NCBI GenBank assembly: GCA_019914945.1
Contig: CM034099.1
Coordinates: forward strand, 23,834,704 to 23,898,703
DNA: 64,000 nt
Direction of reading: 5' to 3'
Source: Typha latifolia
Lineage: Eukaryota; Streptophyta; Magnoliopsida; Poales; Typhaceae
The notes beneath the pieces were generated by a model. That model did no database searches and had not been told where the DNA came from. It saw only the letters and a list, made by a program, of their open reading frames with translations. The position numbers and the translations under genes are program-made. Positions 58,762 to 64,000 of the stretch are shown here, one piece after another (within the stretch, counting starts at the first letter, position 1; the number at the start of each line of letters is the position of its first letter).

Positions 58762-60384
58762 GCACTCCCTTTGCTTAAGAAACAAGGGGAATCACAAAGA
58801 AAATTAGAATAAAGTTTGCCAAAAGTTTGTGAGGAAGGTCTGAGAGGTAAAACTGCCAGCCCTATTCATGTGGGATCTGTACTATCTTAAGCAGACTTGC
58901 ACTAGTTTCCTTGCTCTCACTGAGTACCATGTGAACAATTAATCTGACCTTGGCTTCTGTACTCCAAGTTGTAGAAGACACTTGTGTGGCCATTGGCCCT
59001 TGCAGGTTAGTGGTGCAGTAGTGATATTTCTACTCGCTTCAGGATTCCAAGCAACTTGGCCTACCTATCTTCCCCTAGATGTGTGATCCCTTGTAACTAT
59101 TATTCTGTGGTTAGTAGTTGGAGCATGTGATGCCTGTCTTCTCTAACTCTAGCAGCTTATTTGTCCTTGTGATTACGTTCTCTGTATCTTTGTGTATTGA
59201 TGCACATGAATGTATTGTCGTTTCTATTATCAACTGTCAAAGTTGTTTTCTCAAACTCAAACTTTTAATAAGCAGCGAACAGCATTGATTCGTTTGTCCA
59301 TATAAGCTGTAACACAACTACACAAGACAAGTTGTTCGTAGTTGAGAGCTACTGCTCTATAATGTTGATAGTGTCACAGCAAGATTTACCACCACGACCG
59401 TCTCCATTTCCATCCTAGGTAAGCTTCAATCTAATTCTTGAATGCATAAGACTTGCAACCGAGTTGGACAAACAGTAAACTAGTCCTAAAATAAATATGC
59501 TACCCAAATAATAAACAACCTTTTGGTTTTGGATCAGGATGAGAGTGGTTGCCGGTGGCATTAAAAAATGCTCATCATTCCATGTGATCAATGCACCAAC
59601 CATGTGATGGGGGTTAGATTCAAAGTGACTCGACCAATACCAACCAACTTTTACTCAGTCCTACAACTGTAAGATCTATCAGCATGGCCCAGTCTTGTCT
59701 TTAGGGCTTGATCCAGCCATGGGATCCTTGGTCCAGGGTGGGGTGGGGGGGTCTGCCACTAGATCAAGAAAGGCAACTCCTGACTTCCCATCACCCTTAT
59801 TCGATCTGGACAGATCGAGACTAACAAGTTGGAGTTTTTTCCTTTTAATTTATTTAGAATAATTACACCTGCTTTCATTTTCGTATAGATTTTTCTGAAT
59901 TATTTTTCATAATATATTGACTCTATTAATTATGAGAAAATTTTGTTAGATTTTTCTGTTAGAAAATGACATACAAGTAAGTCTTATATTAACTATTTTA
60001 CTCTTCTTTTAGAGGAATAATAGATAGAAAATTTGAGGGTAAAAAAATTTATTGAATATTGTTCATTGACACTATGAAGGGGTGAGTGATTTTTCTCTAG
60101 CTTAGGAGATATATATACAATATTCAAGGGGTTTTCTTTTCATAAATTAAGGGCTTCTCCATCGCTAAGCCCAAGCATTGTTGGCATATTGAGGCCCAAA
60201 GCGTTATTCTTATTTTTGCACTCAGTTTAATTTCCTTCGGTCCAAAAACTCGCGGAGAACAAAGCCCTAGAAACCTAAAACCTCGAGTGGAACCAGTCAT
60301 TTTGTCGATCCGATCCGAGCAAGGAAAGGAAATCCAGTTCCGGGGAAAGCCACCTCGGTAATCGGGTCTAGTTGCTCGTCGCAG
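58762..60384. other. HMGR 3' UTR and intergenic region
   Basis: The HMGR 3' UTR occupies roughly the first 450 bp. After that the DNA is AT-rich with no gene; a G-run (GGGGTGGGGGGG) lies near 59741. Around 59850-60090 there may be a decayed short repeat with inverted-repeat character. The last 150 bp (from about 60240) are the leader of the small gene that follows. Confidence 0.55.
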
Positions 60385-62823
60385 ATGGTGAGCAGGGAAT
60401 GGAGTCGAACCCTGGGGAACGTGAGGTCGTTCGTGGGCAACTCACTGGGTGGCCTCAGAGGGTGGAGCAACCTCGCTTCATGGACAGTCGCCGGAACCCT
60501 CGCCTACTTCCTCTGGGTCAAACCCGCGAGAGAACTCAAGAAGGAGCAAGAGGTGACCAATCTCTATTCATTGTTTCTTTATCCTTCATTAAGATTTGGG
60601 GACAAATATTTTTGGTGTTTTTATAGGCAATTTGACGATTATCGTCAGTATTCGGTCAAAAGATCCAAAATTTATGATTAGGGTCTCGAAGGAGAACATT
60701 GTGGTGAAGCAATGATTCTATCTTGTAAATAACTGTTCTTGAATTGTTGTGCACTGCAGATCGTTATTTCTGCTAGACCCACGATGGAATTTGGCTTGAG
60801 TGCAAAACATTAGTTATCTAGTGTAGATTTTTGGTACTCAAATTGCTTCGTATGTCCTGCAAAGCAGACTAGGAAGCATTTCTGGAATGTTTCCTTCTGA
60901 GATTTTGAGAATAGAGAACAAGAAAGGTTCTGGGAGTGGATTAAACCACATGCTTCACCACCTGGGTAGGGCCCTTTCAATATCCTCTAGTTGGGGCTTG
61001 CGTTCACGTACTCCCTGATTTTATAGTGCCATGGGTTAGATGGTCATGACCTTGTGTGAGATCTAGGGCGAACACTTTTTGTCACCTTAAATTGCCTGGC
61101 CAATCAATTGACCTACTAGTGGTCAAAGTTTATAGGCATTCCAGATATATATGATTTCTAGTTTGTTAAATGTAAAACTTAGCAATTGTAACTCTTGTAA
61201 TATATTATAACAGTTGCCTGCCATCCAAGAGTTATGTAAGCATAAGCTCAAGAAATTTGAGGCTAGTCATCTCTGTTTTCTGGTTCTTGTACTAAGCTAG
61301 TAAGCTTCTTGTGATTGGGTGTCTCGTGAGCTTATGGTTGGACTGCTCGACTGTTTATACTTTATAAGCATGCACCTGCAATTTTATTTGCATTTGAGAC
61401 TGGTTGTTTATAGCCTTACATTGTATAAATGAAATTTTTGAATTACTCATAAGTGATATTCTTCTCTTGATTAGGAAATAAGTGAATTATCTCTACTATT
61501 AGAATTTGCTGCTTTATCATAATGTGACTGTCTAGAAATTCGTCTGAGAAATAAAATTAGTGTAACTGATTATGAAACTTCTTAGATTCAAGATTGAAGT
61601 CCTGTCCTTAATGTAACTGGTTTAACTTTGTGAAAAAATACTGGTTATGCTGGAAAACAGATTATGTGATACTAGCGAACATTTATTTGACTACATCTAT
61701 TCTTACATGTAGTTACAAAGCAAAAGAGTAGTCCCCATATGTATTATGAAGATAAGCTGACAACTTTCCGTACTCTTCTTTCTCTAGTTTCCTTTTACTA
61801 CTCATTCTTCCCAAGTAACTATGTTCTATTTTCTGCTATTATGTTCATCCTAATTGAACTATCTCAAGCTGTTAAGGTTTGCTTTCTTTCTGCACTGGCC
61901 AGCAGAAGATTCTCCGTGTATCTTGAATCTATGTTATGGTTTGCTTTCTAATTCATCTTGACAGTGTGACTTTTGTATATTTGGACTTCATCATGGAGCT
62001 TATGAATTGTCAGTACTGTGTTTAACCGTTTGATTTGCATGATTTATGTAGATGTTGACTTCAAAATCTCAGTAGTCCTTAGAGACTGTAGACAGTTGGC
62101 ATTAGTACTACCTATATAAAATCAGATAGAGATTTGATATCCCTGCTTTTGATATATCAAGCATGAGCAACTTTTTCTGTCTTGAGATAACTCAGCAGAA
62201 CAGGAAGGCTATCACTTTCCTTTCTGGTAAAGTGTCAGGAAGATTGAGTTGTGTAACCAGAGGCCTGAGAGGATTTACCTCTATATGAAATTCTTGGAAA
62301 TGTATTCAGTGATGGGCAACTCTGAGGAAGCTGTTACTGATATATACATTTTTTTCTCATTGTAAATGAATGGCTGAGTACTTGAGCATAACATGCAAGA
62401 TTCTCATAAAAAATTGCATATAATTTATCTTAGTACAAAGTTTGTTTGATTGGGCAACTTATTGAATTCTATGATCATATGAAATTTGTTAAGTTTGTGG
62501 ATCCTACAGTCAATTGCATTCTTGTCTTGTTGCTGTTGTTTATTTATAATTAACGGACTAAGGCCCATCTATTTTTCTCATTTTTCAGGAGAGAGCAGCT
62601 CTGGCTGCAGCCTCGGATCGTTACCGTTATGTTGAGAAAAGGAAACCAATTCCTGATCCTCAGGTGATCCAAGTTTACTTACAGAAAGGACATTCACGTG
62701 ATTTTGCTTAGTAACCAAGTTTTTGAAACTCCCTTCTTTTTTGCACTAATACTGTGGCATCATGATCAGGAAACTGGTCTAGTTTATGGGAAGAGAAAGG
62801 ACCCCAAGAATTCTGACAATTGA
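60385..62823 (+). CDS. Small conserved plant protein with one membrane span (3 exons)
   Basis: Exons: 60385-60552, 62589-62663, 62770-62823. They total 297 nt (98 aa), and all junctions are GT-AG in phase 0. The N-terminus MVSREWSRTLGNVRSFVGNS is basic and amphipathic-looking. A hydrophobic stretch (about residues 31-45, ASWTVAGTLAYFLWV) could span a membrane. The rest is charged (KPARELKKEQEERAALAAAS, YRYVEKRKPIPDP, YGKRKDPKNSDN). Size and layout resemble the small accessory subunits found with mitochondrial respiratory complexes or other plant-specific single-span mitochondrial proteins, but I cannot name it. The long first intron (2.0 kb) is otherwise unremarkable. Confidence 0.8.
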
Positions 62824-64000
62824 TTCTCTGGAAATAGTGATACCTTGGTGGGATTTTCTACTGCTATTGGCAGCATTCGAACAACTTGCTTCAGATTCTT
62901 CTGGGTACATGCTATATGTTTTATGAGCCCCTCGCTGCTAATAATTTTGAAAAATCCTTTGTCGCTTTAAGCTCTTGATTACTTCAAGCTGTACGCAATG
63001 TAATATCATACACATGTACGTAAATAAAATGAAACTATAGATTTCAGGTGCTCTAGTACAATCTGTGGAATTTCAGGATTTTTGGATGATTTTTTCAGAC
63101 TGATTACATGTTAGCGATGAGATGTTGCTGGAGTAGATATTAGATCATGAAGCCGACGCTATAAAAAATTGAATTTTCCTTAGTTGATGGTGAATTATTT
63201 GTCATTAAGTTAGGGGGCATGGAAGTGCCGAATAACTTTTCATATATGCTTATTTCCTAAAATTTGTTGAAGAGAGCCTATTACGGTGATCGGTTATAAA
63301 GTGATAAAATGATTAATTATAATACTTGATGTGACATAAAAAGTAGAGATATTTTTGACAAATAATCAAAATAGTTAATTAAAATAATATCTCTTTAGAG
63401 ATAAACATTAATTAATAAATATAAAAAATATTAGATGAGAAATGAGAGAAGAGAGTAGTAGTTGTTAGTAAATTAATATTTGAGGTAAATTATTATTTGG
63501 TTATTATACTAATTGTATAAAAAGGCGGTTTATATTATTGAAATAAGTTTATGCTCCGAAGCCTAAGATTTTCGTTTGAGATACCTATGTATAGACCCCA
63601 AAATTTGCTGAATTAATTTGTAAAAGTCCACCAATATATATTCATATACCTATTGTTATGTATCATTCGTGTGTACGAAATAGGCTAAGGTGCCAGTTCC
63701 CAAATAACGGATGCATCATCGCCACTCGCCACGCTGGTATCTAGTGGCCGGCATGCTCATGTGGCCACGTGGCCCACATCTTATAACTGGGCCAACTGGA
63801 TCTGGACGCAGCTGGTACCAGTAGTTTCAGTCCACGTCGGAGGCCACTGCATCCACTAAGAACAAATACAGCATACAGCATATCTATAGGCGTAGCTGAC
63901 GGCCCGACACGCGTACCTCCGAATTGGCCTCGTATTCAATAAAGTTTAGCATATTTAATGCCGGATACTTCAGACATGGCCCTAATTATACTATCGACCT
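62824..64000. other. 3' UTR and downstream intergenic DNA
   Basis: The first 200-250 bp are the likely 3' UTR of the small gene. The rest is AT-rich until about 63690, where composition becomes GC-richer and promoter-like. No coding region is seen before the window ends. Confidence 0.55.
63765..63772. promoter_or_regulatory. G-box palindrome in a promoter-like block
   Basis: CCACGTGG is a perfect G-box core (bZIP/bHLH site) inside a near-palindromic ATGTGGCCACGTGGCCCACAT. CCACGTC (about 63832) and ACACGCG (about 63908) lie nearby, and TTATAA (63781) could be a TATA-like element. The gene it would serve is outside the window. Confidence 0.5.

Noticed and set aside
1..64000. tRNA, rRNA or organelle-derived DNA
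   Set aside because: No tRNA A/B-box cloverleaf, rRNA or plastid/mitochondrial gene sequence was recognised on reading; a tRNAscan or organelle alignment was not possible here.

Overview
The window is nuclear DNA of a flowering plant. It has eight protein-coding genes, most split by GT-AG introns, lying in AT-rich intergenic DNA with many microsatellites and degenerate transposons. The proteins are plant-type: a thylakoid PsbP-domain protein, a CDKB2 kinase and an ARID-HSP20 fusion. The VPS26 N-terminus (NYIIGAFKPP) looks more like grasses than Arabidopsis, so a monocot, perhaps a palm, is my guess. The species is inferred only.

Layout. (1) 1320-3033 (+): PsbP-domain protein 3, ten coding exons. 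(2) 3835-22716 (-): VPS26, the retromer arrestin-fold subunit, whose 915-nt coding sequence is spread over 19 kb because its introns are full of transposons. One intron holds a complete but decayed Ty1/copia element (10610-16778) with 173-bp LTRs and a perfect 5-bp target duplication, and that element is itself interrupted by a hAT-like element with a perfect 8-bp duplication. (3) 23.1-27.2 kb: transposon-derived DNA and an unrecognised ORF. (4) 27301-29388 (+): B2-type cyclin-dependent kinase with two MSA-type G2/M promoter motifs and one GC-AG intron. (5) 31349-36691 (+): ARID DNA-binding protein with a C-terminal HSP20-like domain, probably the ARID subunit of PEAT-type chromatin complexes. 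(6) 38394-39266 (+): U2AF small subunit, intronless CDS. (7) 41608-44964 (-): mitochondrial Hsp70. (8) 47978-51393 (-): RRM RNA-binding protein. (9) 51.4-55.6 kb: gene-poor, microsatellites and a possible LTR remnant. (10) 55639-58761 (+): HMG-CoA reductase. (11) 60385-62823 (+): small conserved single-membrane-span protein. The last few hundred bases hold G-box sequence that may belong to a gene beyond the window.

The genes are unrelated housekeeping and regulatory loci, as expected of a plant chromosome; nothing suggests an operon or gene cluster. The most coherent non-genic signal is two families of short non-autonomous elements with hAT-like ends. One is rich in GAGCTCG/GAGCCGAGC subterminal motifs (four copies) and the other in GATCGG motifs (two or three copies). 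They sit mostly in introns and just upstream of genes. All exon models were built by hand from splice consensus, frame continuity and family knowledge; no alignment or database search was run.
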